A stretch of 64,000 nt of DNA from Pseudeuparius sepicola (Eukaryota > Arthropoda > Insecta > Coleoptera > Anthribidae): positions 118,793,373 to 118,857,372 of the forward strand of contig OY987299.1 of NCBI GenBank assembly GCA_963920635.1. The letters are read 5' to 3'. Shown here one piece after another: positions 49,033-59,415 of the stretch (the stretch's first letter is position 1; each line of letters opens with the position of its first letter). The notes below the pieces were generated by a model, which saw nothing but the letters and a program-made list of their open reading frames with translations, was not told the DNA's origin and did no database searches. Made by a program: the position numbers and the translations under genes.

Positions 49033-51712
49033 AATACACACTATAATCATCGTTATGTAATATATGTATCATTCTTAATAGACAACTAATCTTTGACTCA
49101 ATTACCTATCATACATACTCAGCATTATTGCCACACTATGGATATTTTGTAAACGGTAATAAGTTGAACACAGGTATGTGAACGAAGAATATATTTTCTT
49201 ATTCCCACAAGAATATTTTTTATTACAAATCCTAGCAGGGTCGCCATGTAATAAAAGATATTCTTGGAGGGAATAGAAAAAGATGTTCTTCATTTACAAT
49301 ACCTGTATTGAACTTATAGTCGGGGAGCTGAGTGACAGAAAAATGCAACAGTTTTAGGAAGGCTGGTGTTTTGATACAGTGTAGTATTTAGGGTGTATAA
49401 GAATAGACTGCCGTCAGTCAGCCAGTTTCGTTAGCGTTTGGCGCAGGGGCGGCTTCAAAGTTGTAAAAAAATCAATTATGTCGCAACTGTTTTAGAAAAT
49501 CTAAAACTTGGTTTATGTAGTAGCAAAACAACTAAACAACGTTGTGGATGTAGTCAGCCTTGAAAATATTGCAACGGGCCGCGTCAGCAGCGCTTCAAAC
49601 TCTTAAAAAATATATAGTTCGTGAAACTGTTTCAGAAAATCTGAAATTCGGTCTACTTATAGGTAATATTAAAAAAAACAAAAAAATATAGTCTGCCAGA
49701 ATCTGTATTTAACAAACGCCGTCGGCTGCGGATATAAAAGCGGGTGTGTTTTTTCGATGTTTAGCATGGGGATCTCGGAAACCAGCGGAGCTAGAAGGAA
49801 GGTTAAATGGGGAAAGACTTGCAGTTTTGTGGGCCCAATTTAATGCGCCTTTTTTTTAAAGAGTTCATGGCTTACTAGATATTTCGAAAAAATGAATCAA
49901 ATCAAATTCCGCTAGCTCCGTTATTTACGACTTTACAAAAAAAAGTGTATATAAAAGATTTAGGGAATTATGTTCCTAATAAGAAGGTCTGATCCTGTTT
50001 TGAACGTTTAGAGATATGGCATAAACTTTTTTTTAATGCAAACCATAGTTGGCTGTGATCTCATAATATCGAGCGTTTTTTAAGCTTTCCAACAATATAT
50101 TACTCGATATAATTATTTTGAACAATATGGGAGTTATGGCGGTTTCTCTGTTTAATTCTTATTTTAACGGAGTTAGCCATGGAAACAATGTGCCTCATTT
50201 ATACAACGCGCTCGATGGCGCGGGTGTATTATATTATATCTGAGTAACAAATATATGTATTTATATTTCATAAAAATTTCATCAAAACCAGCCCCATCAG
50301 AAAAACCTAAAGTCCACCATCTTTCTTGTTAAAAGCACAAAAAAAGGCTCCATAAACAATTGGGCAAATAGCTGAAGGGATACAACCTTAAAATAAGATT
50401 AGAAAAAAATGAAAGAGATAAATGCAAATTTGACGAAAATATACCGAGCTCCTCGCCAACCAGATCTTTGAGGCTTCAAGGAATCAAGACCTTTGTTTGC
50501 CCATCAAATTTAGAAAAGTTTCTTCATTTTTTTCGCAGAGGATCAGTTTGGTTATCCAAACAGGTAATGCGGCTTCAGTTTTAGAGACTTTAGATTTTTC
50601 TGATGGGGCTGGTTTTGATGAAATTTTTATAAAATATAAATATATTTGTTACTCAGCTCTTGGATATAATATAATACGTCCGCGCCATCGAGCGCGTTGT
50701 ATAAATGAGGCACATTTTTTCCATGGCTAACTCCGTTAAAATAAGAATTAAACAGAGAAACCGCCATAACTCCCATATTTTTCAAAATAATTATATCGAG
50801 TAATATATTGTTGGAAAGCTTAAAAAACGCTCGATATTATGAGATCACAGCCAACTATGGTTTGGATTAAAAAAAAGTTTATGCCATATCTCTAAAACGA
50901 CAGCTCACGCTCAAAATAGGATTAGACCTTATTATTAACATAATTCCCTACAACTTTTGTATTTACACTTTTTTTGTAAAGTCGAAAACGATGGAGCTAG
51001 CGGGATTTGAAGGAATAGGGAAAATTCATTTTTTTCGAAATATCTAGTAAGCCATGAACTCTTTCAAAAATACAAAAGGCGCATTAAATTGGGCCCACAA
51101 AACTGCAAATCTTTCCCCATTTAACCTTCCTTCTAGCTCCGCTGGTTTCTGAGATCCCCATGCTAAACATCGAAAAAACTCACCCGCTCTTATATCCGCA
51201 GCTGACGGCGTTTGTCAAATACAGATTCTGGTTGACTATGTTTTATTGATTTTTTATAATATTACCTATAAGTAGACCGAATTTCAGATTTTCTAAAACA
51301 GTTTCACGAACTATATTTTTTTTACGAGTTTGAACCACTGCTGACGCGGCCCGTTGAAATATTTTCAAGGCTGACTACATCCACATCGTTGTTTAGTTGT
51401 TTTGCTACTAAATAAACCAAGTTGTTGTAGATTTTCTAAAACAGTTGCGACATACTCTATTTTTTTTGCAAACCGCCCCTGCGCCGAACGCTAACGAAAT
51501 TGGCTGACTGACGGCAGGCTATTCTTATACACCCTAAATACTACACTGCGTCAAAAAACCAGCCTTCCTAAAACTGTTGCATTATTAAGGTTGACAAAAT
51601 ACCCATAGTGTGGCAATATCGCTGAGTACGTACGATAGGTAATTGTGTCAACGATTAAGAATGATACAAATAACATTGATTATGCATGCTGCCTATAGGT
51701 ACAGTGTGTATC
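49033..51712. repeat. Large inverted repeat (about 2.7 kb) beside a perlecan exon
   Basis: The left arm runs 49033 to about 50300 and the right arm about 50590 to 51712. Arms pair in order: ATACACACT, TGTATCATTCTTAAT, TTGCCACACTATG, AGTATTTAGGGTGTATAAGA, CTGCCGTCAGTCAGCCA, GTTTTTTCGATGTTTAGCAT, GGCGCGGGTGTATTATATT-type. The left arm has about 190 bp (49148-49335) absent from the right; the right has about 19 bp absent from the left. The inner part is related to the foldback at 6642-8754. Confidence 0.85.
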
Positions 51713-51721
51713 ACATGATCA

Positions 51722-51832
51722 AATTATCACAAAGGGTCATCGGAACCGCGCCTCCCCGAGCGCGCCGACCGCCCCCCACTCGCCTCCAGCCCCGCCCCCG
51801 GCCACGCCCCGTCCCCCCGAGACCCCTCCTAC
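51722..51832 (-). promoter_or_regulatory. G-run-rich donor-proximal intron
   Basis: Read on the minus strand, the intron begins GTAGGAGGGGTCTCGGGGGG and continues with five or more further runs of three to five G within 80 nt. Such runs can act as intronic splicing enhancers and can form G-quadruplexes. The role here is inferred. Confidence 0.5.
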
Positions 51833-52051
51833 CGACTCCTCGGCCGCAGCCCTTCTCGTCGCTGCCGTCGTCGCAGTCGGGCGTGCCGTCGCAGCGCTGG
51901 TCCTCGCAGATGATCCTCGAGCCGTCCGCGCATCGGACGACGTCGTCGGCGCGGCACGTGGTCGGCGGCGCGTCGCCGTCGCCGCTGCCCTCGTCGAGGG
52001 CGCGCGTCGTCGTCGCCGGCACGTCGGGCGCGGCGGGCGACGGGCCCGGTT
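51833..52051 (-). CDS. trol: Perlecan exon: acidic Ser-Gly linker and LDLa repeat 2, extremely GC-rich
   Basis: A 219-nt, phase 1-1 exon. Residues 1-30 form a Pro/Ala/Thr linker that includes DEGSGDGD, an acidic Ser-Gly site resembling a second glycosaminoglycan attachment site. A complete LDLa repeat follows, with six cysteines ending RCDGTPDCDDGSDEKGC and all four acidic calcium ligands. The acceptor is ACAACCTTAG. I chose the donor G|GTAGGA because it keeps phase 1; the frame stays open beyond it, so an alternative donor is possible. Of the 72 complete codons, 69 end in G or C, unlike every other exon here. A foldback arm ends about 120 bp below the exon, and a hAT element starts 87 bp above it. 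Confidence 0.78.
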
Positions 52052-52325
52052 CTAAGGTTGTCGATGTCGTGGGGGTGAGAAGGGGGGGGTGGTTTTTTTT
52101 TTCGAGCAGCGGAGAAAATAGGCCATTGACGTTGTGGGCAGGGGCGTGCAGTCCATGGAAGCAAGGGAAGCAGTGCTTCCCTTAAACCAAAGCAATGTAA
52201 AATGACAAAATGTAATTCTTGAGTTGTTAAACAGGAATCAGTTAGTTTAGTTACCTAGGTATATCAAAAACGCTAAAAATTATCTTATATATCATATATC
52301 AAACCTACAATATGTTATGCCTATA

Positions 52326-53519
52326 CTGCCGTCCTAAGGAAAAACGTCGTATCTACAGAGAACACGAAATTGAGATAATTGAAGTTAAAGTTTATTTAAT
52401 CGCCACTGCTAGGATTTAAGTTATTAAATTTTGCAAAAATTACTAGATACACTAAATAAAACAGAAAACACAATGACCCAACTTTTTTCCAAATTTTCGT
52501 CAATTAGAACCCAAAAACGCAGATACGGCAAAATATCTCAGCATGTAACAATTTGCGTTACAAGGTAAAAACGCCGTATCTGCGCGTTTTTACTAAGCAT
52601 AGCATCAAAATATTAATTTGCCCTAACATACTATGCATTTGGGACTCAGTGGCGGAGGACAAGTGCGGCAACGTGCCTAGACGTACCTATTTTGTAATAT
52701 CCAGTAAGGGAAGCTATGAATAAAGATTAAATATTTTAATTTCCAGGAAAATATAAGGAAGCAGTTAATTATGTTTGAAAAAACTTTATTCGCAGGTTTA
52801 CCTAGGTACAAAAAATGTCTTCTTAAAAAAATAACTAAAAAATACCAGTGTTAATAATACGGAAAATAAAAAAAGAACAAAAATGTATAAAATTAGTTAT
52901 TCTTTTCCTGGCAGGGTACACCAAAAATGCATCCGGTTTTGTGAGACAATTTACCTTAAAATATTTATTACCTCCTCTTTTCTATTTTTAGGAAATCCAC
53001 TACATTGTGGTAAACACTCTAATTTTGTTTTTAAATATTTCGTTGCGTTTTTTCCCAAAAATTCTAATTTCTTTTCGACGCACGCACGATCTTATTTCCG
53101 CCGCTACTGTCTGTATGTACTGAATTGAATTGGGCGAAGAGCCTAGTTCCTTGGTAAAAACGCCGCATCTGCACGCGCGGCGAACTATTAAAAGCCGCAT
53201 CTACACACACTTGCCGCCTTTCCTTAATAAGAACGCCGTACATGCTTAGTACAACGTAAAAACGCCGTATCTACCACGAATTTTAGGTGTAGATACGGCG
53301 TTTATGCCTAGCATGCGGTACATACGGCGATTTTACTTGGGAGCGCTTCTGAAATTGCAGATACGGCCACGTTTAATATGTGTTTTTTATATACTTCTTA
53401 TGTAAAAAATAATAAAATATTTGATAAATAGGTACCCCACATGGTTTAGGTTCAAAATATGACGAAATCTTAAATTTCGATTTTTTTTGTAGATACGACG
53501 TTTTTCCCTAGGACGGCAG
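52326..53519. mobile_element. 1.2-kb TIR element with repeated AACGCCGTATCT motifs
   Basis: The left end CTGCCGTCCTAAGGAAAAAC and right end GTTTTTCCCTAGGACGGCAG are inverse copies, each bordered by TA/TATA. Variants of AAAACGCCGTATCTAC occur about ten times inside in both orientations (for example near 52340, 52510, 52567, 53157, 53190, 53260, 53293, 53322 and 53363). It is nested in the hAT element. No transposase recognised. Confidence 0.8.
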
Positions 53520-53523
53520 TATA

Positions 53524-53551
53524 GCACAGACCTATGCTAACAGGTCTGTGC
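53524..53551. repeat. Perfect 10-bp stem hairpin
   Basis: GCACAGACCT and AGGTCTGTGC separated by ATGCTAAC, with TATA-like words continuing outward on both sides. It lies immediately right of the nested element. Confidence 0.8.
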
Positions 53552-53817
53552 CTATAGCAAATGCGGCGTTGACTCCGCCTGCGCCCATCCTACCGAGCCA
53601 CAGTACATTGTAAGCTATGCCGGCCGCTAGCTTTTCTGTAGCGTTCGAGAATCGAGAGGTTATTCAACTTTCCACCTCTACCGCACTGGCTGACGCGAAT
53701 GAGAACGCGTATTTAAAGCTTGCGTGGAAGCTATCGTTGCAGTAGGTTCTTTGTGTAGTTTAGTTGGTTTTGATAATATCTGCGTTGGTGCGTCGCGCGC
53801 GTCGTATCTCGGGCGAT

Positions 53818-54106
53818 ATGGCTGTCGGGAATGACGTTGAAAATGTTAAAGTTGGACAATTAAGTAAGTGTGTGTGTGAATGTGTAGTGTTTTGTTTACC
53901 TTAATAATAAAGGGATTTTCAACATTTGGGCAAAATCCCCTATGAAAAATTTAACCACAAAAATGAATGAACGACTTTCACAGATATCGCTGTTGTTTAT
54001 TGAGAATATACTTCTCCAGAACATGTTAGAGCATCGACGTTTTTATGATGACGTCATTGACGAATTCTCAAAAAGTGATCGAAGAATCGAATTACATTAC
54101 AAATAG
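53818..54106 (+). pseudogene. hAT transposase remnant: start exon and C-terminus
   Basis: ATG at 53818 opens MAVGNDVENVKVGQL, followed by a plausible donor (AA|GTAAGT). After a short gap a frame from about 53930 codes MKNLTTKMNERLSQISLLF, then a tract ending DDVIDEFSKSDRRIELHYK and a stop (54104-54106). The second part matches the end of hAT transposases, where the conserved RL.x.L.L..IE helix belongs to the dimerisation region. The DDE catalytic core and zinc finger between them are missing, so no functional enzyme is made. Confidence 0.72.
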
Positions 54107-54166
54107 GTAAGTTTTTAAACATTGCTTCCCTTACTTAAAATGTCACCGCACGCCCCTGGTTGTGGG

Positions 54167-54754
54167 AATTTTAAATGTACACTCTATTCAAACTCAATGC
54201 AAGTGGCGCGTAAACATTTACACGATGGAAGCACGTGAACAATTCTGAGGGCTAATATACGAGGCAGGGCCGAATTAAGGACGATCTCTATGAATTTTAT
54301 AATATAAAATATTAAAATAATATGCCCCAGTATTAAGAACATTAAAAACAACACACCTAGTCATTCATTTACCTGCAAATTTCTACTGTTAACACAACTT
54401 GTAGCTCCAACAATTAATAAACAGCGAAAGAATTATATCGGAAAAGATTAAAAGTCCACTTGCAACTCAATACACCTCTGTAAGAAATACCGACTCGCTG
54501 CACTCGCCCGCCGGCACAGACTTTATTGCCGACTAGCCAATAGCAAGCCGATCACGTGCGTATCACGCTCTAGCCATGCAACAACTTGTGTTTATGTTTC
54601 ACTTGCATTTAGTTTGAATAGAGTTTAGTTACTGCTTTGAAAATAAACCAACCCACACACATTTACGTCTAAATGTTTGTCATATAATAATGAAAATGGC
54701 ACTAGGGTCTTTGTCTACTAAATGGGAATGGTTCTTATTGTAGATAGATAGTAT
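54167..54754. other. Intron sequence, nothing recognised
   Basis: A small GC-richer patch at about 54490-54570. No feature recognised. Confidence 0.3.
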
Positions 54755-54805
54755 CATTGAGTAAAGGATACATATTTATATATAATATATATCCTTTACT
54801 CAATG
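54755..54805. mobile_element. 51-bp palindromic micro-insertion, copy 2
   Basis: Starts CATTGAGTAAAGGATACATA and ends ATATCCTTTACTCAATG, flanked by a perfect 7-bp duplication ATAGTAT (54748-54754 and 54806-54812). It has the same ends as the insertion at 14265-14320. Confidence 0.87.
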
Positions 54806-54934
54806 ATAGTATATTGTGATCAGCAATAATTGACATTATAAAACTTTTATAAAAACTTTTTTATTTTTGGAGCTAGGAAAAATAAATAGAAAAGTTATAG
54901 GGTTCCTGCAAAACTATTTGACTGTATTTTCAGA

Positions 54935-55175
54935 AAAACAATTGGACATCGAATAGCAGGGATGTTTTCCTATTATAACTACTATACAAATCCACACAAT
55001 CTTTGTCTTCTGAGATTCGCCTGAACAGTTCTTTTTTGTTTGAAAGGCTTTCAAAAACCGCTTCTTTTGACCTTTCAGGACCGGCTACATTTAAATAGAT
55101 TTTTACTAAAAATAATTCGCGTTTCCTTTTATTTAAAATCTGACAGCATAGCGTTAATCGGGACATCATACAGGG
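54935..55175. repeat. Dispersed repeat fragment, copy 2
   Basis: Diverged relative of 5271-5550, sharing CACACAATCTTTGTCTTC-, CTTCTTTTGACCTTTC- and GCGTTAATCGGGACA-type words in the same order. A CAGGGTGGTCACTC foldback terminus follows at 55173. Confidence 0.55.
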
Positions 55176-56630
55176 TGGTCACTCTTACAGAGAAAAGTTG
55201 CGTTTTTATAAATCTTTCAATATCTGAATCTTGGAAAGTTCCTGAAATATTGCTAAATAACTGAAAATATGCGTTTTATTTCTTCCTTCGTAAATGTATT
55301 TTATTTAATAGAATATTTATGAAATTTCAGTCATTCAAAGGTTATAAATTTGTAAAATAATATAAATTTACAAAATAATATTAATTTATGTCTTACCATA
55401 TAGTACTTATTTATTGTTTTCATAATTTTATTTATTGGTTACAGGTTACAATTAAATATTTTTTTAAATATGTAATAACGTATCAATTATCGTCAATGAA
55501 TTTCGCATTTCATAAGCACAACTTGATATTAACAAATAAATACAAAAAAAATTGTCGGCAATTTTCAAGATAAATATCTGATGGCTCAAAAATCAAACTT
55601 TTGTAGAATTTTCCGGGGAATTCGAATATGGCGTCAAACTTTATATGCAGGATGCCATTAAAAAAGTCATTTCCAAAATTATCATTTTCTAAAAAAATCT
55701 GTTTCATTTCTGAATTCCGGTTTAACCGGAAGTGGGCATCACTTGGTCAGATTTTTCAAACGCCCTGTATATTTTGGGTTTTTTAGGATCCTTTTCTTCT
55801 TCGAATTCCATGGAGGTATAGTTTTATATAGTTATCTCTAACAATATATCTTTAGGATTCCCTGCAAAGGTAAGTGTGATTTTATCAAGAAATGAAAATT
55901 CGCAGCTTTAATAATTTTTAGATGTAAGTAGGTGACTATAAAAATCTATATATGGTTGGAATTAGGAGAATAAAAGGAATCTAAAAAAACTCAAAATGTA
56001 GAGCATGTCTCACAAATCGAACCAAGTGATGCTCACTACGGTTAAACCGGAAGTCAGAAATGAGAACCGATAGTTTTTTATTACTTCCCGTATATTTATT
56101 ACTAGTATGTTCTGTTTAGTTTTTGAACTACCAATTTAGCTTTAAAATTAAAGAGCTAATCGGGTTTATCACGCTATCTGGGACACCCTGTACAACAGTT
56201 TTCATCGTTTTCGAAATTTCAAATATAGCTCAAAATGGATATGGTAGGAATATTTTTTCGAATAAAGTTCCTAACCAAGAAAAGTTCTGGTAAAACCCTG
56301 GATTTTTTCTCTTTTTGAAAAACAATATAAGTGAACACCAAGTCTATGTAAAGTCAAACTAATAAAAATATTAATAAGTTTCCGAAAATATACTAGGAAG
56401 AAACAATTAACAAAGAGATACAAATGAGAGGTGACGACAGTAACCTGCGATTTCAGTAACAACTAAACTACTTTAATGAAATGCATTAAAGTGGTTAGTT
56501 AAATGTTATGACCTATTTTCTCCAAATTATTCTAAATATTACAAACAATAGCAAACAGTGAAAAATATATAGTATCTATTATATAAAAAATAATCATAAT
56601 AATGAATAAATAAAATACATAAAAACATAC
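55176..56630. other. Intron with foldback fragments
   Basis: CGGTTTAACCGGAAGTGGGC near 55717 is mirrored by CACTACGGTTAAACCGGAAG near 56033. Lone termini CGCCCTGTATAT (55759) and GGGACACCCTGTAC (56181) are present, but no complete element could be bounded. Confidence 0.4.
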
Positions 56631-56750
56631 CTAGACATCCAATTTCATCAGAATTATCATTACAATCTCTTACACGATCACATCGTGCATTTATTGGGAC
56701 ACATTGGGAACTTCTACAAGATAGCTGGTTTTCATCGCACCTTGGTGTGT
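56631..56750 (-). CDS. trol: Perlecan exon: LDLa repeat 1
   Basis: A 120-nt, phase 1-1 exon carrying one complete LDL-receptor class A repeat: six cysteines, ending CDRVRDCNDNSDEIGC. All four acidic side chains expected to bind calcium are present: the Asp after Cys4, the Asp before Cys5 and the final Asp-Glu. LDLa repeats are about 40-residue disulfide-bonded calcium modules that bind lipoproteins and other ligands. The acceptor is TTTTTATTTAG and the donor G|GTATGT. Codon use is strongly AT-ending: only 6 of 39 complete codons end in G or C. Confidence 0.92.
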
Positions 56751-57022
56751 CTAAATAAAAAAAAAATAAAATAAAATAATATGCAACAGTTATAGGCAAA
56801 ACTAGTTAAATTTGTTAACTTAAAATTAAATTATTTATACAAATAAGTACTTACTATACATAAACACAAATAATACAAATATCGTGAAGAGAAATTGTAT
56901 CAAAATAGATTTTTATATAATATTTTTTAATAGTTAATAATTTAATTATGCAATTTCCTAACAATACACTAGCGAAATCAATATTATTAAATATTTAAAT
57001 TTCTCTTAAGGCTAGCCTGTAC
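56751..57022. other. Intron between SEA and LDLa 1
   Basis: A 272-bp AT-rich intron, bordered by GT (minus strand) at 57021-57022 and AG at 56751-56752. No other feature. Confidence 0.6.
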
Positions 57023-57189
57023 CTTCGAATGGTCTAAAGTTGAAGTCGTCCGGATTTGCAGTGAACTCTTTGAGCCTGTGGTTTTTGATCTGATCTAAAA
57101 TGATGTTTTTGACTTGCTCATTATCGGTATACCCTCGTGACTCCACGTCGGCAGTGACCCTTATGTGGAATGTGTCTTCTTCGTCTTTT
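57023..57189 (-). CDS. trol: Perlecan exon: SEA domain, second half
   Basis: A 167-nt exon joined in phase 2 to the previous one, so the junction codon is CAA (Gln). It contains the strand FHIRVTADVESRGY, a helix (NEQVKNIILDQIKNH) and the closing segment ending DDFNFRPFE, matching the second half of a SEA fold. I see no Gly-Ser-Val-type autoproteolysis motif between the middle strands, so the domain is probably not self-cleaved, as in other perlecans (inference). The acceptor is a T-rich tract ending TTTTTTAG and the donor is G|GTACAG. It ends in phase 1, the usual phase of LDLa exons. Confidence 0.88.
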
Positions 57190-58419
57190 CTAAAAAACAA
57201 ATAATATATTACCACCCATAAAAATTTCATACATGTGTTGAAAAGTTGCCAATCTACAATATTTAAACCAAACTTGCTATTGCAATAAAATTTTAAGGCA
57301 AAAGTTTGAGTGCAAAATAAAAAAAAAATTATATACCTAATGCTTCCGTAATATTAGACATGTTTTGACACGTACCAACTTTTATTTTTGGACGTGGACA
57401 TTTTTTTATACAAATAATCTTCGAAACCTGCCATAGGGTAATACATACGAGCAATGTAAAATCAACAAAAATATATAAAAATTCCACTTTTATAATAAAT
57501 TCATTTCACTTGAATTTGTGGATTGTTTTGTGGATCGATTCATTCATTTAACAATAAAATTAGGTTACAATTAACTTCAATGCCAAAAATATCATTTAAA
57601 AAAACGAAAAACTTTGATAATAGAATCACTACTAGATACCTACTTACAACAAAACTTTTTTTGCAAACCCATATAAAGTATACTAGTAAATTTCAAAATA
57701 TCCCACACATCTTAAAGCAATATAATAAGTATAATATAAATGACATAGTGGCACGTTTTATTGATGGGGAACAATATTCAGTAGGTGATGCCAAATTGAA
57801 TTCCTTGGCCCCAAAAGCATAATGAGATGGAAAATGACATACCTTGACCCCATTGCACTCTTTCTCAACCCCACCCTTTTATAGTGTCACAAAAACTCTA
57901 ACGTGCTTATTTTGGAATTTACCCTGACTATAAAATTGGTGTGGATGTAATGATTTAATTAGCAGGGGTTTTTGTATTCCATAAGAGAAAGAGGTTCCCT
58001 CTCTATTTGCCCGTTGACTTCACTCATTAAATATTTAAATTCAGCCTTAATTTTCTATTGGTTTTGGCAAGCTCGAGTGTATTTTTAAATTATTAATTAT
58101 TATAAACGCCTCTTGTCGTAATATTAAAATATTACGGCTGTATGTCCATTTTCGCAGTTAAAACAAACCTTTTTAGCTATCACCACGGCGGGTTCGTGTA
58201 GCCGCGGCTTATTGAACTCTCCAGTTATTGATACAAATACGGTGTGTGTCTTAATTTATTCCGCGGTACAGAGCAATGAAATAAATGCAATTTAATTAAA
58301 ATAAAAACAGTAAGAAGCTTTGCGTTTCAATAAGAAAATTTTCAAAACGCGGGAATGCGTTTTATTCGTAATTGACTAATAATGTATATTCGGACTATTA
58401 TATTAGTTATAAAACTTAC
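57190..58419. other. Intron within the SEA domain
   Basis: A 1.2-kb AT-rich intron in phase 2, with no recognised insertion. A short GC-richer patch lies at about 58180-58280. Confidence 0.55.
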
Positions 58420-58582
58420 TGAATGCTGATCACAGTGGCGACCTGGTCACCTGGCAGTGATTCGTATAAGTCTTCGATGGATCTCTTGATCCTTCTGGCC
58501 ATCTGATCGAAATCGCCGCTGTTCCGGTCATTGTACGACTCTTTGTAAGGTTCCAGCAACGTGAATGTGAACCTGTAGTATC
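58420..58582 (-). CDS. trol: Perlecan exon: SEA domain, first half
   Basis: A 163-nt exon encoding the N-terminal half of a SEA domain, an extracellular fold common next to O-glycosylated regions. It starts YYRFTFTLLEPYKESYNDR, the first beta strand, runs through an amphipathic helix (QMARRIKRSIEDLYESL) and ends PGDQVATVISI. The PGDQV turn followed by a hydrophobic strand closely resembles the vertebrate perlecan SEA domain. The acceptor is TTTTTATAG and the donor GTAAGT. Two bases complete the Arg codon begun in the previous exon, and the exon leaves in phase 2. The preceding intron is 4.3 kb and holds three or more transposon-derived insertions. Confidence 0.88.
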
Positions 58583-59415
58583 CTATAAAAAGGTAGTATA
58601 ATCGATTACTCAAGCGAGCTTACAAAAAATTTTGGTTTGGGTACAGGTATATAATAAATTAAGATTTAGTGAATTTGTATTCGCATTTTTCAGGATTCCA
58701 AGTGGAAATTGTTGCTTACGCAGTGTCCTTTAATTAAGTCGCATTATGAGTTTTTTTTATTAATGGTTTATTTGGAAATTGAACTTAGGCGTTAACTTTT
58801 GCATTAAAAAAGATGAAAAGTGAGCCAATCAAATGTGGTCACCTGACTTTTACTATGATCACCCGAGGTGGCATATTACTAGAGTAAAAACGTCTACTAG
58901 CACCTGTACTAGCGAATGCCTTTGCATTTATTTACAGATTACACCTTACTTCATTTATACATACAGAGAGCACGTAAAGGTTGGAATAAATTCGGTAAAA
59001 TGTTGTACAGTTCAATTAAAAATTAAGCCTGCTTAAAAATGGAACTGAGCAAAAAATAAGCACTACAATGTAGGTCCAGTCGTCTAATAAAGAAATGTCT
59101 AAAAACTTAATAATTTATATTAAATTTAAAATTTATGAAAATTTTTTTTATGTAGGTAATATATTATTATTATTTGCGTATACCGATACAAGAAAAGTGC
59201 GTTCTTTTAAGTGACGCTATCAAAAATAGCGGTTGCCATTTAAAAAATATATAGATGACGTCATAGCTTGGTTACTAATGACGTCACAAGAACGACAAAT
59301 ATGTCCAAATATGATGCGCCTTTCAAAATTATGTTGGACGTGTCTAAGCGGTTTTTTCTAATCGCACAGTACAACATTTTTCCGAATTTTTTCCAACCTT
59401 TACGTGCTCCCTGTA
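58583..59415. other. Intron sequence with a relic of repeat family 2
   Basis: Part of the 4.3-kb intron 58583-62861. About 58790-58870 resembles the family 2 terminus (GATGAAAAGTGAGCCAATCA, GTGGTCACCTGACTTT). Nothing else recognised. Confidence 0.4.

Larger units (their letters stand above)
52139..54158. mobile_element. hAT element, internally deleted, with a nested insertion
   Basis: Starts CAGGGGCGTGCAGT and ends (complement) CAGGGGCGTGCGGT, with a perfect 8-bp target duplication GTTGTGGG (52131-52138 and 54159-54166). The subterminal AAGCAAGGGAAGCAGTGCTT and GCTTCCCTTACTT are typical of this hAT group. It retains a GC-rich leader (about 53560-53817), a start exon and the transposase C-terminus, but not the middle. 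Element 52326-53519 is inserted within it. The left end lies 87 bp upstream of a perlecan splice acceptor. Confidence 0.93.

Noticed and set aside
51643..52185. Plus-strand open frame of 180 codons, Arg/Pro/Ser-rich
   Set aside because: It is the shadow of the GC-rich perlecan exon on the opposite strand and runs across its splice sites.
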